DNA of 64,000 bases, taken from assembly GCA_030248135.1 (NCBI GenBank), contig JASANC010002758.1, positions 62,001-126,000 of the forward strand, given 5' to 3'. Numbering within the stretch: the stretch's first letter is position 1; each line of letters starts with the position of its first letter. Under the pieces are notes generated by a model. The model saw nothing but the letters and a program-made list of their open reading frames with translations, ran no database searches and was not told where the DNA came from. The translations under genes were made by a program, and so were the position numbers. Origin of the DNA: Theristus sp. LFF4_11 (taxonomy: Eukaryota > Nematoda > Chromadorea > Monhysterida > Xyalidae). Positions 37,301-49,190 of the stretch are shown here, one piece after another.

Positions 37301-40300
37301 GGCATTTTCCCATCATGTGTTTTTTCACTTATTCAGATCATATATAGTAAACCTGAGTTTCAAAAACTCAGTGGTACTTTCAGTCAATCCACCACACAAT
37401 CACATCACAATACACACACCCCAAAACAGTTGCACATTCACATTCACTTTCATTTCATTTTAGTGCAATCAAACACATTGCCAAATCACCAGAAAACTAC
37501 TTCAAAGTCTTTACGTACAATTCAGTTTGAGTGACATAAGTTATCAAGTAAGTAATAAACACAATTCTTGAACAAGTGACAACAACTGTCTAACACTCAG
37601 AAAGAAAGTGAAATCCGCAAAGACAAGTTGTCTAATACCAGTCGACCAGACAATTGATGAAGTGACAAAATACCTTCATTCTTTCCATGACAAATTCCAT
37701 TGAATGACACAGAAGAAAACGACCCACGAGTAAAATGAATGTTTTTTTCTGGCTCACTGACAGTGCAAGTAGCCAATTTTTGGTAATTGAGTAATTCAAA
37801 ATCATAACTGATATTGCCGCCAGATGAGTAATTCGCAATTGTTATTTTCACTTGAGCCACAGCCGCATAATCATGATTTAAAAATCTGCACTTTCACAAA
37901 CCCGAACTGAAAGTACGATGTATTCAGACGTTTAATTCGATTATGTTTGAACGTTTTTATGTGATTATACGTTGAATGGTGCCGAGATATGAACATAACA
38001 TTATGTTCTTATAACAACATATAAATTATGATCCAAAACACCCTTTAACCTCATGTCAGTCATATGTAGAATGCAACGAATCGCACTGAATATGCTACTC
38101 TTTATTTTGAAAACAAGTATTTGCCCTCCGATAAAAAAAACTAATGCACAAGCCTGTGCAAACTTTTTATCCGCCTGCTGCGCGGAACGTTGAAGGATGG
38201 GAGAGGCTGGGGCCCTTAATATATTCACCATGGTTTTTTATGGCCATAATTTTTATCATCTCGTTTCCCTCATCGAAAAATTCCATTCATGGTTGATTAG
38301 CCGAAATAATCGGCAATCAGTGAAAACATGATGTTGTAAAAAAGAATTTTCAAGAGGAAAATTGTCGAACATGTCAAATGGTCCTATCACAAATCCGGAG
38401 TCTTGCTGGTCTGGAATGCCTGTCTAAACCTTGTCTCGAACGATTCAACTCATATCATGTTTTTTTTCACAGAATTCAATCAAGTCGAACTAATTTCGTT
38501 TGAAAATTTTCAGTTCTTCTCCGATTCCTGATTTCTAGGATGCCATTCTCAACCCCAAGATCAAACGCGTACATCTCTGTTCAACCGAGAATGCGCACAT
38601 CTACGTTCTGAGATTATTCCCGATTTTATTAGCGGTTGTGCAAAAGCGAGCAATCAGTCGTCAAAAGGCAAATAATCTAATTTGTATTTATTACAACTAG
38701 TTTGGATGATTCTGTGGCATGGTTTTCCTCATTGCATTGTTTGTCAAATTCAATATTAGTCAAAAGAATCAGTGTTTCCGATTTTTTAGTTCCATATGTT
38801 CTCTTATTCAAATCATGAATATTGTTTCAAGTTTCCTTTTATTTTTTAACTACTATGCGAACAACTTTTAATGACGTGAAATACTGGAACTCTTACATAA
38901 GTTCATTTGTTCGAATTGAAAAGCTTTACCGATTAAATTTACACGTTTTTTAATATTTTGTTGTGGTGTGCTCTTTCAAATTTGATTTTAACCTCTTTTT
39001 GAAACAAGACTAATTGCATAATAGACGCTGGATGTCTCCAGGTTTATATGCATTGAAAATTTCTCGATTTTCAGGTCAGTTTTTTGTTTGATTTGTTTTG
39101 ACAAATTTCAAACTGTTACATCATGCTGTGAACTAACAGAAGAACTATTCACAATCAATATGACTATGTTATTAAAATATAGAGAGTATAATACGTGCCA
39201 TTTTATAATAAATTCGTTTTTATTTGAAAACTTCGGGTTTCAAAGAATATGAAATATGAGGGTAAAACATAGGGGGGCAACTTTTTCAGTTTTGTTAACC
39301 AGTACAGTTCTGAGTTGTTAACCTAGATAACATCTTGACATTGCCTTCAGGAACGACACATGTATTTTACTCCTCACGTCACTCGATAAAAAACCATTCA
39401 ATTTCAGTCATTTTGTTTTGATGAGACGCAATTTTCACGCTTGAACGCGTTGAAAGTCAGAGAGCTACAAAAAATAAAAAAATTGGCTATTTCGTTGTTT
39501 TATTGAAAACATATACAATTGAAGTGGGGTTTTCTTGTGAGGCAAAAAACAAGTTTTAACTTGTGCCTTTTCAGTCTTCCCGTGCAGAATCAGCCAGATG
39601 TTAATTTATAGCGTTAGTTTTAGAATCATGTTACTGATTTGAAAAATGACGATAGTTGTTTGAAAAATGCACCTGAGAGTTGAATCAAAAGAGCTAAAAG
39701 AACTGATGTGAGTTCAAATGGTCTGACAAGATCAGCTATCACTCTTTCGACTTTTTCAGACGGTCTTTCGAAGGCGCTAAAAAATCCATATCCTTCTGTC
39801 GCTTTTATAATTTTCAACATTTCCAGTGTCGAAAAAACCTTTGTGTTGTGTGTGTTTATTTGTTACATTTTGTGATGATAACTATTTTTTAATTTTGTGA
39901 TAATAACTATTTTTTAATGTTTTCCTAATCTGATAACCAGTTTGTGATGTCTTACGAGCTGCAACAACAGTAATCAAAATTTAAAAAGTCAGTTTGTCAA
40001 TAATTGGACTATATGCACTAAAAACAACTGTTTTAATTTGACAACTAGTCCAGTCAATGCACATTTTTTACCAGCAAGACTAACGCTGCGCTGGAGCCAA
40101 CAACTTTGTTTCAACTTCTGTTAATGTTAACAAATCGCATTATTATGTTGCGCAAATCAGGCGCAAAACGAAAGCATTTAGCTTCTGCTGGGATGGATAA
40201 GGTTGTTTTTCAAACAAAAAAAAAACGACCGTGTCGTTTTGCGAATCAAAAAATTCTACTTTAGAAAAAAAACGTGTTTGTATTGCAGCAGAAAAAAAAC

Positions 40301-43300
40301 CCTAGAAAAATCCATCATGAAAGCCGCACTGTTGGGCATTGATGGCTTCGGCGATCGCTACAAGCCGTCAAGTTCCAAATTTCTCAGCGATAACGATCGG
40401 CAAATATCGAAGGCGAAACAAGCGGAAGCGGATGCGTATCGCAAGACCGCCTTTATATCCGTCGCCGTCAGCACGTTCACGATCGCGGCGTGTGGCCTCG
40501 TGATTCCGTGGGCGTACACGCATGTTCAGATGGTCGAAACGCAGTTGGCGGATGAAATGCAGTATTGCATGGTTGGTTGGTCGTGTTGTCTAAACAGCGT
40601 TTCGTTGAAGACAGCGAAAACCACCGAAGAATTACAAGCTGCTTCCTTCTTTTGCCAGACGCAATCGACCGACCTGTGGCGTCTCTACGCGGCCACGGTG
40701 CAACACGTGCCATCAGCGAACATTGACCACAGTCGCGATCGAAGGGGCGCTCGAAATGAACGGTACGATGGCACGGAATCTTTTTCCTTGATATTTCCAG
40801 TGATATCGGTTAAATTGGAAGTTTCGGAAAAAACCAATTTTGATGTTGGCGCCCAGTACTCACTGTCGTACTGATAATACTTAACTGAGAAACGGGATCT
40901 ACTAAATTGGACAACGAAAAAACGAAGGCTTAACCTTAGCCACTTCAGCAGTCCCGTTTTCTCAATGTAACAATGCCACATGAGTCACGATCACACCAAA
41001 TTGCGACGCGACTCAGAGCACGATGGGAGTTCGGCCGACGGCACGATCAACCGGCGCTCGGCGGTAAACGCGACGCGAACGGCCGATGGCGTCAGGGCAC
41101 CTGGTCGTTCGGACGCTTCATTCCGGCCGCCGAGCTGGAGAACGCTCCGGAAGAAACGTTCTCCGACAGTATACAACGCCGCCACGAGGTGGTGATCGAT
41201 CGGTCAGAGTTCGACGACGCGCTGACGAGGGCATTCCGACAGGCGAATGGACTCGGCGCTTGTCAGTCGCACGCCAAGCAACACTTTCGCTGAATTCCAA
41301 GCTTTTTTTTGTTGTTGATGGTGTTGGGATTTTTAGGCGATGTTTTTAGCCAGGGCTAACCCAGAGAAGCTAACAGAACGCCATTGAATAGGGCGGCCAT
41401 CGAGTTTTCTGTAATTAAGTGCCTATATACACCCCTCGGAAGGGCTCGATCCCCGAGCGCACAGACAAGAGTCTAACGCACTACTACCAGGCCAAGCCGA
41501 TGGATTTTTTAATGTCACTTGGAATTTGGAACACCACACTCAGGTTGCACCTGCCATAGTGGGCCAATGGGGCCGCCCGGTTTTCCGGGCGACGACGGTC
41601 TCGACGGTCGACCAGGCGACGTCGGTCCGATGGGCGTCGCCGGAAGCGACGCGCCGCTCGGAGCCCAGAACGGCCCTGTGGCGCCGTGCACGGAATGCGC
41701 GCCAGCACCGCCCGGTGCACCGGGCCCTGCCGGCGTTCCGGGCGACAAGGGACCACCCGGAGATCCGGGAGCATCCGACAACGGGGGAGCACCACCGGGT
41801 TACCCAGGGCCGCCGGGACCGGCAGGACTGCCGTAAGTATGTCTGCATTTCGTCAGCCGCTCACAAACCAACGAAATGGAAACTTTCACATTTTTAGGGG
41901 TGACGCAGGCTTTCCGGGAGCTTCGGGTGACTCAGGACCGCCTGGCGAACAACGCCAAGAACCAGGGCCACCGGGTCCAGCTGGTAAATGACTTTGATGT
42001 TTGGCAGTGTCATGACTCATGGTCTTAACCGTTTCTATTCTACCAGACACACTTTCTAATTTTGTGCTTAAAAGAACAATCAAAACTAATTGCCGCCAGG
42101 TCTTGCTGGTGAGCCAGGCCCGCCGGGCGACACAGGCCCGGAGGGAACCAATGGCAACCCAGCGAAAGATGGACAAGTAGGACCACTGGGTGACAATGGA
42201 GATCCCGGGACGCCCGGGAAAGATGGAGGCGAAGGACCAGAGGGCCCGCAAGGAGACGACGGGTTCGTTGGCGATTGCACCCATTGCCCGAAGGCAAGGT
42301 TCCCGCCGGGATACTTCTATGCGCTGTCGCAACTGTCAAGGAAACGGCATTCTTCATAAGAAAATTCGTTCATGGGTTTGTCGTATGATACAGTCTCTTC
42401 AATGATGCTTGTGCCGTAAAATTGATGTTTATTGAACCCCACATTTACGTCCGGTCCTTCCCCGTAAAATGAGGTCAAACCGGTTACAACAAAAAAGAAA
42501 TCCTGTTTTATTTACCAAATTTAAAACTCTCACCTTTAGTTATAATTTTTAATTAGGTAACTTTTTTTATTTCGTAAATTCTTCCTATTCAAGCAGTGCT
42601 ACAGCGAAATCGCCTGTTGCATGAATCCCTGTGAACTGTGAAGTCAACGTGAATGCGAACTGCTTTCATTCTAGCCGTGCTTTACATTTCTTTCGTTTTA
42701 GCACATTTTGGTGTTGATCTTCACCGTATTGTCAAACTCACCGCTATACTAACCATAATCTTATTTTTAAAATTGAAGCTTGTCCCTTGTCAACGCCCAT
42801 AGGATTCGACCGTTGAATGAAATCTTCCATTGAACTGTGATTCCCCTTGTTGTTGAACAATAAAATGACAAAAAATAATTGTCCCCACCTAGAGATGTAA
42901 GGGTCAAAAAAAAATTTTTTTTAATTTTTAAAAAAAAAAAGTAAAAAAATGAGCATTTTTTTTTAAATTTTTTTTATTAAAAATTTTTGAAATTTTTTCT
43001 TTAGTGTGCCCTGAAAATGCCCTTTTTGGCATAATTTTTCGAAAGTTCAACAAAAATTTTCTTTGACTTTACCTTGTCACTTAGTCTTCAACGCTGCAGG
43101 TGGTATTCTGGATTGATTTATCGACTGTTTTCAGCCTTGGTGAGTGATGATCGACTCGCGCATTGAAGTACTTGAGCGTCGCAAAGGCTAGTTCAACAAA
43201 TTCCGATGTCGCTAAGGTGAGATAGAAGCAGAGAACTCACATTTACGCATCGTTTTTCAGGATCTCGAAAGGTCGAAATTGCACTGGCTGCCACTGCAAG

Positions 43301-46300
43301 CGTAACTTCGTTGGTTGCTCGTTGCTGTTTCGCCTCGTGTCGTCAGCATGATCACACCGGTTTGTTGTTAAACTTGTTTCCGTGTTATTTGAGGTGAATT
43401 GAGAGGCAAAACACGAGACGTGATGTCGTCGGTGGGAAAATGGGGTCGCCGAAACCAAGTCTGAAATTTTCACCCTCCTCCCATATGAGTGGGGGTCATA
43501 TGGTAAGTCGGTGGCTCCTCAGATGGTGATATTCGGACTCCCTAAAAAATTCTGAACAACTTTCATTAAAAAAAAAATTTAAAAAAAAATTAAAAAAAAA
43601 ATAGAATTTTTTTTTCTTGACATCTCTATCCCCACCACAGTATAAGAAATTGCAAATGCCATTAGATCTCAAAACAGCCCGATTTTACGATGTCTACTGT
43701 CTGAGCGGAAACGGAAAAAGCGTAGCATTAAAAAAAGTAGACAACGGCGTCTTGTGCGCGCGTTATCATGTTTGTCACCGTTATTTTTCATTCATTTGTT
43801 GTGCTGCTGGCTCATACAAAACGAGAACAATGATTTTTGTAGTGTTTTCATGATTTCGTTTTGCAACGTGTTACATATGGTTTCGTGTACCGCCAGCTGG
43901 GACAACAAAATTAAATTTAATATCGCACGAACGTACGAAAAATTACCGCTCGTTTTACAACCATTGTGCGTGGCGTAGTGGATCAGCAATGAGTGTGAAA
44001 CAAAAAAGACTATTCAGCCAACATTTACCACCATGAATCCTACATGTTTACGTTCCACGGTTCCAGATGCTGTCTGGCAGCCAGTAACCACTTCAAATTT
44101 AAACCCTTGTTTGTTAGTTGAAACATCCCGCAGGTTTTTGGGTGCACGGTTTTCAAACAGCCGTTTCATTGCTGCACAGTGGTTTGTACCCACAATTTTT
44201 CGTTCCCCGCGCATCACAAACATATATTGATTTTATCGCATTATCTCTGCGACAACCATCAGATCAACCAAGAGGACACGGAGACGTAAACGCGTGCGTG
44301 CACAGTGCAAAAAGTGGCAAAATAATCCACGTTGTACACAACGTGGAAAGCACTTTTCGCGGTAAATAAACGTTATATGGGCAGGCCCACGTCCCACGAT
44401 CTGTGATTTGTGTAACGCGTGTATGAACGCGCGTGTGACTTTGATTTGGTATTAAAACCGAGAACAAACTGAAACTCTTCAGACAGGTACTTGGTCAACT
44501 TTGCCACTAGAAAGGGGCCGCATCTTTGCCACTGGTATATAACTGCTAATAAACGCAACTTTGCCACTACAGGGTGTTGAAATTTACAGCACTGAAATTG
44601 TTCGTAAGAAGAAATGAAGTGTCAAATTGATAAATAGAAATATCTAGATAGGACGAAGGTCCCACTCCCACCTACTCTCATTTCAGAACTACTTTAATCC
44701 TGTGTGTTTCGGGTGCTTTTTTCCTTAATAAAAGGCTTGCGAAGCCTTAGGTCACCTACAGAAGTCGGTTGCCAATACAAGTGAATTGTGCAATAACAAA
44801 ACAACTTCAGTGGGTGTCCTAAGGCTTTGCAACCTTAATTGGAGTCATGTCATGTATGAACGTGTCAAGACCATTTGCATAAGCTTTTCTGATGTAAGTT
44901 TGGCTGGCACTGACAGTGACTGTTGGTTATGATCAGTGAATCATTTGATTTGTTTGCTACATAATATGACAACATCTGACTACAAGTAAATCGAATAAAA
45001 TAGAATACAAAACCGTTTATTTCAGTGTTCTTTGATGCGGCTGTCAGAAATAGCAGAATTGCGTGAAAGCAACAAACACCCTGTAGTGGCAAAGTTGCGG
45101 CTGCATCTTGTAACGTGCATTGTTTGTGGCAAAGTTGCATACATGCAGACGCAATTACCAGCAGTAATACCAGTGGCAAAGATGCGGCCCCTTTTTAGTG
45201 GCAAAGTTGACACACAATCCTTCAGACACAGTGCAAGAAATAACCGCGAATTTTCCGGATAAAACTCGACGCATGCGGATGTGCGTTTCTTCGGAGGTCA
45301 TTATGATAGCATGAAGAATTGAATGCGTGTACAAAACAACCATTTCAAAATGGCGTTCAAATGCATTTCAGATCAGATCGATAAATACTATCTGCAGTTA
45401 CTCTCACAGGCTCACTCCCCACACACAAGATACACAAGTTCACCTTTGGGAATTCTGTTTCTCGAAAAATGCTAAGACGAAGAGTTTTTACCAGATAGAA
45501 ATTTTCAATAACACACCATATTCATGTGACGCAGCACGCACAGACACAGCATGGCCAGAAACTCTTTGCAACTTATTGTTGTTTGTTATCGTCGGTTGTG
45601 ATTGCAAAAAATGTAAATATTATTTCAGCCTTACTGTTCCCTTTTTTCATCACTACATGCTCCAAAACCAACAATATCTAACTTCATGAAAGTACTTTGC
45701 GTGCGATTTATTTCGACCCATGCGAAAAAAAACCAAAAAAACGCAAAACTTTACAAGGAATGAATTTTCAAAATTTTCAACTTACTTTATTTTTTGATTT
45801 TGAAGCAACTGTGGTGGATGTGACTAAATCCTTGGTGGTGAACGGCAACCGCCGAGCAGAAGAATTCGGGGAAAGGCGTGGACGTTTGGCACTACCTGAA
45901 GCACACAATAAAATTTTATGAAAACTGTCGCCAAAAAAACCAAAAACACCCACAGCTCGAAGGCACCTGGAGTTTGATCATGATTGATTAATTGATTGGC
46001 ATCGATTTGCTTCTAGGCCTCTTTCAGAATGAATCAACCTGGTTTAAAGAAAGGAATTTCAAATGAGTTCTCATCTCTTCCCTTTTTGAAAATCAGTTGA
46101 CCCTACTATTGGTTAGTTGATCCATTCCAAAACCTGGCAGCAGTCCTGAAACGGGGCTTTGTTGTGTTTGTAGGCAGTAAAAAGTTGTGGTTGTACGGAG
46201 TGGCCGAATAAACACGGCTTCTTTTTTCAGGGTGCAAGGAGCGCGCGAAATTTGAATGAAAGTAAAAAAGGCCTTCAGAAAGACATTTGTGTCTCTAAAT

Positions 46301-48056
46301 AATCGTGTTTTTATATTATTAATTTGTTCGTATTATTCTGAACGTTCTTCGCCCATAGCACACACGATCTGAAAACATCTCCGCAATTCTTGATTAAAAG
46401 ACAACTCCTGGTCAGCGAATAGATAATTCGGCCATGACGGAGAACACAAGGAGTGCCTTATCTATTCGGCCATACCATGTAAAGCCCGGGTAGCGGTAGA
46501 TGAAACATACAAAACGTATAATACAGTGCATGATACAATAAATTGAGAATTGAGAAAACAGCACTCACGAAAAACAGTGTGAGCGAGTTGACCCATGATC
46601 GCATTAGCAGTCGGTCGCCTCGGCGGCGGCGACAACGGCGGCTCCTCATCAGTCTCATCGATGTACTCGTGCTGCACATCATCGACGTGCTCGTGGTCAA
46701 TGTCGACGCCGCCGTCGTCCACGATGATTTCATCGGCTGCATCGAGCGAGTATTCCGGATCGTTCAGAATATCGACCATGATGACGCCGCTGGAATTTGA
46801 GGCCGATGATTCGCTGTGGTTGCTGTGACTCGAATCGTAACGACGGTGTTGGTGGTGGTTCGGCGATTTGGTGATGTTTCGTGATGTGGTCTCGTGTGTC
46901 GACGAACAATACGATGCCGTGGGGCCTGCAGAATTGGTGTGCTACGAACTTTGTCCCAAAATATCGCCAAAAATTTTGACAGCCAGCAGCAACTCGCCAA
47001 ACACCCACGCAGTCGCATTGCTGACCGTTGTAAAACTTATACAATCTGTGCATTCTGTCATTTGAATCCACCTCGATTGGCTGCATCGAGCGCGCGTGCA
47101 TTAGACCAATGAATGAGTGAGTGCAATTCAAAAGCAGCCACTCAGCTGTTTGCGTTTGATTTACAGTTTGACGGTAAAAACCACTGAGTGACTGTTCAAT
47201 CGCAAATGAAACTGCCGAGCAGACAGTTTCTCAAATTAGAAAAAAATAGAATACAAACCACAACACCATGGAAAAATAACAGTCAATTTTTTTTATTTAA
47301 CACTCAAATAAATTTTCCCCTGAAAAAGAAACTCGGACGCACTCGGCACACTGTCGCTCGAGCACGATCCACCGAATCCGCTGTCGCTCGGCGCTCGATC
47401 CGACGACCACGAGATCGACGTCGTTCGACTCTGCGAGTTGAAATGCGAATCGCTCGTTTCAGTCGTGGTCGGCGTCGCCGCGTACGAATGCTCGTCAGCA
47501 AGCAGCTGCTCCTCCGTCGCTGGCACACCTAACGGCGCCTCTTGATCGTTCAATTTGTCGAGGTCTTTGAACAGATTCTCCATGATATCGACGCCACCCC
47601 AATCGGCCGCTTTCAACGACGGCGTTGGAAGGTCGGTCCAGTCCTGAAAATTGTGGATAACAAACAGTTGCCGATGATAGAGGAGTGATGAGATGAGGCA
47701 GAAGAAGCTGAGCTCCTCAGTATTTTTTTTGGCAGGTGCTCCCTGGCATGTGCGCGTGCGCCCGTGCGGTGCCTCACGACGGCGCCAAAGCTCGAAGGAA
47801 TAGCAGCGATGTGACTGCGATGCAGCTCTCGGCGCACCACGGCGAGCAAATATGAGTTAAAAAACTCGCCAAAAACTCGCTAGCCGCAAACCAACAACAA
47901 CATGACATGTCACATGTCATTTGCTTTCTGACAAAAAAAATAAACGAACCACATAACCTGCACAAAATTGACGTCGGTGACAACGGCGTCGCCGCCGATC
48001 TCGCTGACGGCAACCGTCGGATCGGTTGGATCGAGCAACAGATCAAGAATATTCAT
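34341..48056 (-). CDS. CREB3/OASIS-type ER-membrane bZIP transcription factor, 9 exons
   Basis: Exons: 48056-47958, 47643-47343, 46925-46569, 37234-37179, 37034-36900, 36156-36029, 35624-35540, 35270-35135, 34771-34341. Every join is phase-consistent; total 575 residues. Domains: N-terminal acidic activation region starting [10 protein letters not shown]; Ser-rich PSDSGFGG; acidic run around [16 protein letters not shown]; then [20 protein letters not shown] and [19 protein letters not shown] leading into the basic region [18 protein letters not shown] and a leucine zipper; one membrane segment [18 protein letters not shown]-terminal luminal part with SRTLLQ. In this family the protein is held in the ER/Golgi membrane and released by site-1/site-2 proteases to control secretory-pathway and lipid genes. 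The 9.3-kb intron 3 contains a collagen gene on the other strand. Exact family member (CREB3L1-4) is not resolved. Confidence 0.9.
35674..35735. mobile_element. 62-bp hairpin mini-element (copy C)
   Basis: Starts GGTGCATTCATGAAAC and ends GTTTCATGAATGCCGG, with a shorter loop than copies A and B. In CREB3-like intron 6. Confidence 0.65.
35802..35985 (+). mobile_element. tRNA-derived SINE
   Basis: Copy of the 12320 SINE: TCACCCTCGTAGTAGCCTTG head, GGGGATCGAGCCCCGCC B-box region, CTTCTCTGGGTTAGCC tail. In CREB3-like intron 6. Confidence 0.85.
36270..36832. mobile_element. foldback element with CRE-type palindromes
   Basis: Two inverted arms of about 240 bp. Left arm reads GTCCCACTGAAATGACGTCA ... 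AAACGGGCGTTTTTAAAGCA ... AATAAATCCACAATA; the right arm is its reverse complement with scattered changes. TGACGTCA occurs three times and TGACGTCC once. A solo arm lies at 58388-58625. Inserted in CREB3-like intron 5. Confidence 0.85.
37235..40316. other. intron 3 of the CREB3-like gene, part before the collagen gene
   Basis: A/T-rich, no supported exon or mobile element. An open minus-strand frame at 37860-37597 (MAQVKIT start) was examined but joins to nothing in phase. The collagen promoter should lie in the last few hundred bases. Confidence 0.5.
40317..42359 (+). CDS. nematode cuticle collagen, 6 exons, nested in the CREB3-like gene
   Basis: Structural protein of the nematode cuticle. 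Exons: 40317-40575, 40615-40762, 41017-41261, 41544-41832, 41898-41983, 42100-42359; phases match, 428 residues. Exon 1 gives the nematode cuticle collagen N-terminal domain with one membrane-type hydrophobic segment ([20 protein letters not shown]) and a conserved YTHVQMVE stretch. Exons 2-3 encode about 130 non-collagenous residues (including RDRRGARNE) before the first Cys cluster CCTCHSG. Gly-X-Y blocks follow ([13 protein letters not shown], then three more), interrupted by GEQRQEPG and by a cysteine region PCTECAP, ending with CTHCP and a basic tail RKRHSS. Longer than the usual roughly 300 residues because of the linker. Intron 3 carries an inverted SINE. It is read opposite to its host gene. 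Start chosen because it opens the N-domain. Confidence 0.92.
41337..41503 (-). mobile_element. tRNA-derived SINE, reverse orientation
   Basis: Reverse complement of the 12320 family: GCCAGGGCTAACCCAGAGAA ... GGGCTCGATCCCCGAGCGC ... CTACTACCAGGCCAAG. In collagen intron 3, ending about 40 bp before the exon 4 acceptor. Confidence 0.85.
42890..43628 (-). mobile_element. hAT-type MITE family 1, copy 1
   Basis: 739 bp. Ends TAGAGATGTAAGGGTC...CTTGACATCTCTA, flanked by a perfect 8-bp duplication TCCCCACC (42882-42889, 43629-43636). Inverted relative to copies 2 and 3. Eight-base duplications and TAGAGATG ends are typical of hAT transposons. Carries no transposase. Confidence 0.92.
44486..45219. 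mobile_element. MITE with GTCAACTTTGCCAC inverted arms
   Basis: 734 bp. Inner inverted arms GTCAACTTTGCCACTA and AAGGGGCCGCATCTTTGCCA on both ends; flanked by a direct duplication CTTCAGACA (44477-44485, 45220-45228). Further GGCAAAGTTG repeats lie inside. hAT-like by duplication size; in the CREB3-like intron. Confidence 0.75.
44732..44836. mobile_element. 105-bp MITE nested in a larger MITE
   Basis: Inverted ends AAGGCTTGCGAAGCCTTAGG and CCTAAGGCTTTGCAACCTT. A second copy is at 49991-50073. This one lies inside the 44486-45219 element. Confidence 0.7.
46194..46476 (-). mobile_element. MITE with TATGGCCGAATA ends
   Basis: Ends TACGGAGTGGCCGAATAAAC and CTATTCGGCCATACC; shares GGTGCAAGGAGCGCGCGAAA with copies at 57827-58098 and 61979-62248 but is reversed. 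A second internal right-end-like TTCGGCCATGACGGAG at about 46429 suggests a duplicated or nested end. About 90 bp from a CREB3-like exon. Confidence 0.7.
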
Positions 48057-48545
48057 GTCTGTTTCCTTTTTTGTATTGCTTTGTCTTTATTTCATCGGTG
48101 CAGCGACAAAATTAAACAAAATAAATGCCATTGATTTTGATGATACTTCTGCAAACAGCAACATTCAGTCCATTACTTGACGTTGACACTGCGGTTCGCC
48201 TCTCCATTAATTTATCCTGAATTAGTGTCGCGCGTCGGTGTCAAAAATTTGCTCGCCCCGCCTTCGATAGTGGCAGAAATCAGAAAAAAGAACAACCAAA
48301 CAGAAATTTTCTTTTTAGTACCTGAAGCAGGTGTTAGTGTGAAATTTATGTGAACTGTACCCGTGCGACGGTGTGGGGTACTGATTTGCGCAGCCCTTAA
48401 AACCGGTGTGCAGCCCGCAAGAACAAGCTTTGCTTCATTGCAAAAAAAGTTTCCTCAACGGCAGCACATGATTAGTGAATGTTGCACAAATCAAAAGATC
48501 AAAACATTCACTGAAACGGCGAAAACAACGAATCGAAGCGGTATA

Positions 48546-49008
48546 TACCGTATTACCCCCAATAAACCCCCATGGGGGATTAATACGTCAGCGACTTTTA
48601 GGGGTGGGGGTTTATTGGTGGGGGGGGGGATTATTGGTGGGGGGGGTTTATTATACAAAAATTTCTAGGGGTGGGGTTTTGTTGAAAAATGGCAAAAATA
48701 CCTTGCATGGCAGGCAAGAAAGTTGCAGAAACTTCTACTTTTCACAGAGATTTCCTTTTGTAACAGCCTTTTGTAATGAAATTACCATTAACTCATCCAT
48801 TTGGGGCTTTTGGTAGCACAATTTCACCAATGTCACTGCATTCAGCCACTGAATTCGCTGGGTATGTGTTTCAAACAGGTTTCCAATTAACCCCCATGGG
48901 GGATTATTTGTGGGGGGGGGATTATTTGGAAACTGGTCGGGGGGGTGGGGGTTTATTGGTGGGGGGGGGATTAATGGTGGGGGGGGGTTTAATGGGGGTA
49001 ATACGGTA
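48546..49008 (+). mobile_element. G-run-rich MITE, full copy
   Basis: 463 bp. Perfect 16-bp inverted ends TACCGTATTACCCCCA / TGGGGGTAATACGGTA. Near each end lie runs of 5-10 G separated by TTTATT, ATTATT or ATTAAT, and the palindrome CCCCCATGGGGG twice. The centre is ordinary sequence shared with 24838-25243. Confidence 0.85.
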
Positions 49009-49124
49009 GTGTGTACTAAACAGCACGTACGGAGACAACACAGACAACAGCACAAAACGATAAAACTGAATGACGTTTAATGAACAAACACCTAGAGAGG
49101 TTCCCACCTGTCAACTACTATAGT

Positions 49125-49190
49125 GCAGTGGTAACGTGTTGTGCCTGTCAGCACAGAGGCCAAAGTTCGAAACCCGTCTGAGCCCAGTTG
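49125..49190 (+). pseudogene. tRNA-Asp-like relic or SINE head
   Basis: A-box TAGTGCAGTGG and B-box-like AGTTCGAAACC; the anticodon arm TGTGCCTGTCAGCACA resembles tRNA-Asp(GUC) but the loop is one base short and the acceptor stem does not pair well. Not a functional tRNA by eye. Confidence 0.55.

Noticed and set aside
37597..37860. Possible extra CREB3-like exon (MAQVKIT start)
   Set aside because: Exon 3 joins exon 4 (37234) in phase without it; no donor fits.
43243..43473. 76-codon ORF repeated at 55968-56201 and 60798-61034
   Set aside because: Lies inside three copies of one MITE; shared because the DNA is shared, and shows no known domain.
49125..49190. Functional tRNA-Asp gene
   Set aside because: Six-base anticodon loop and unpaired acceptor ends.
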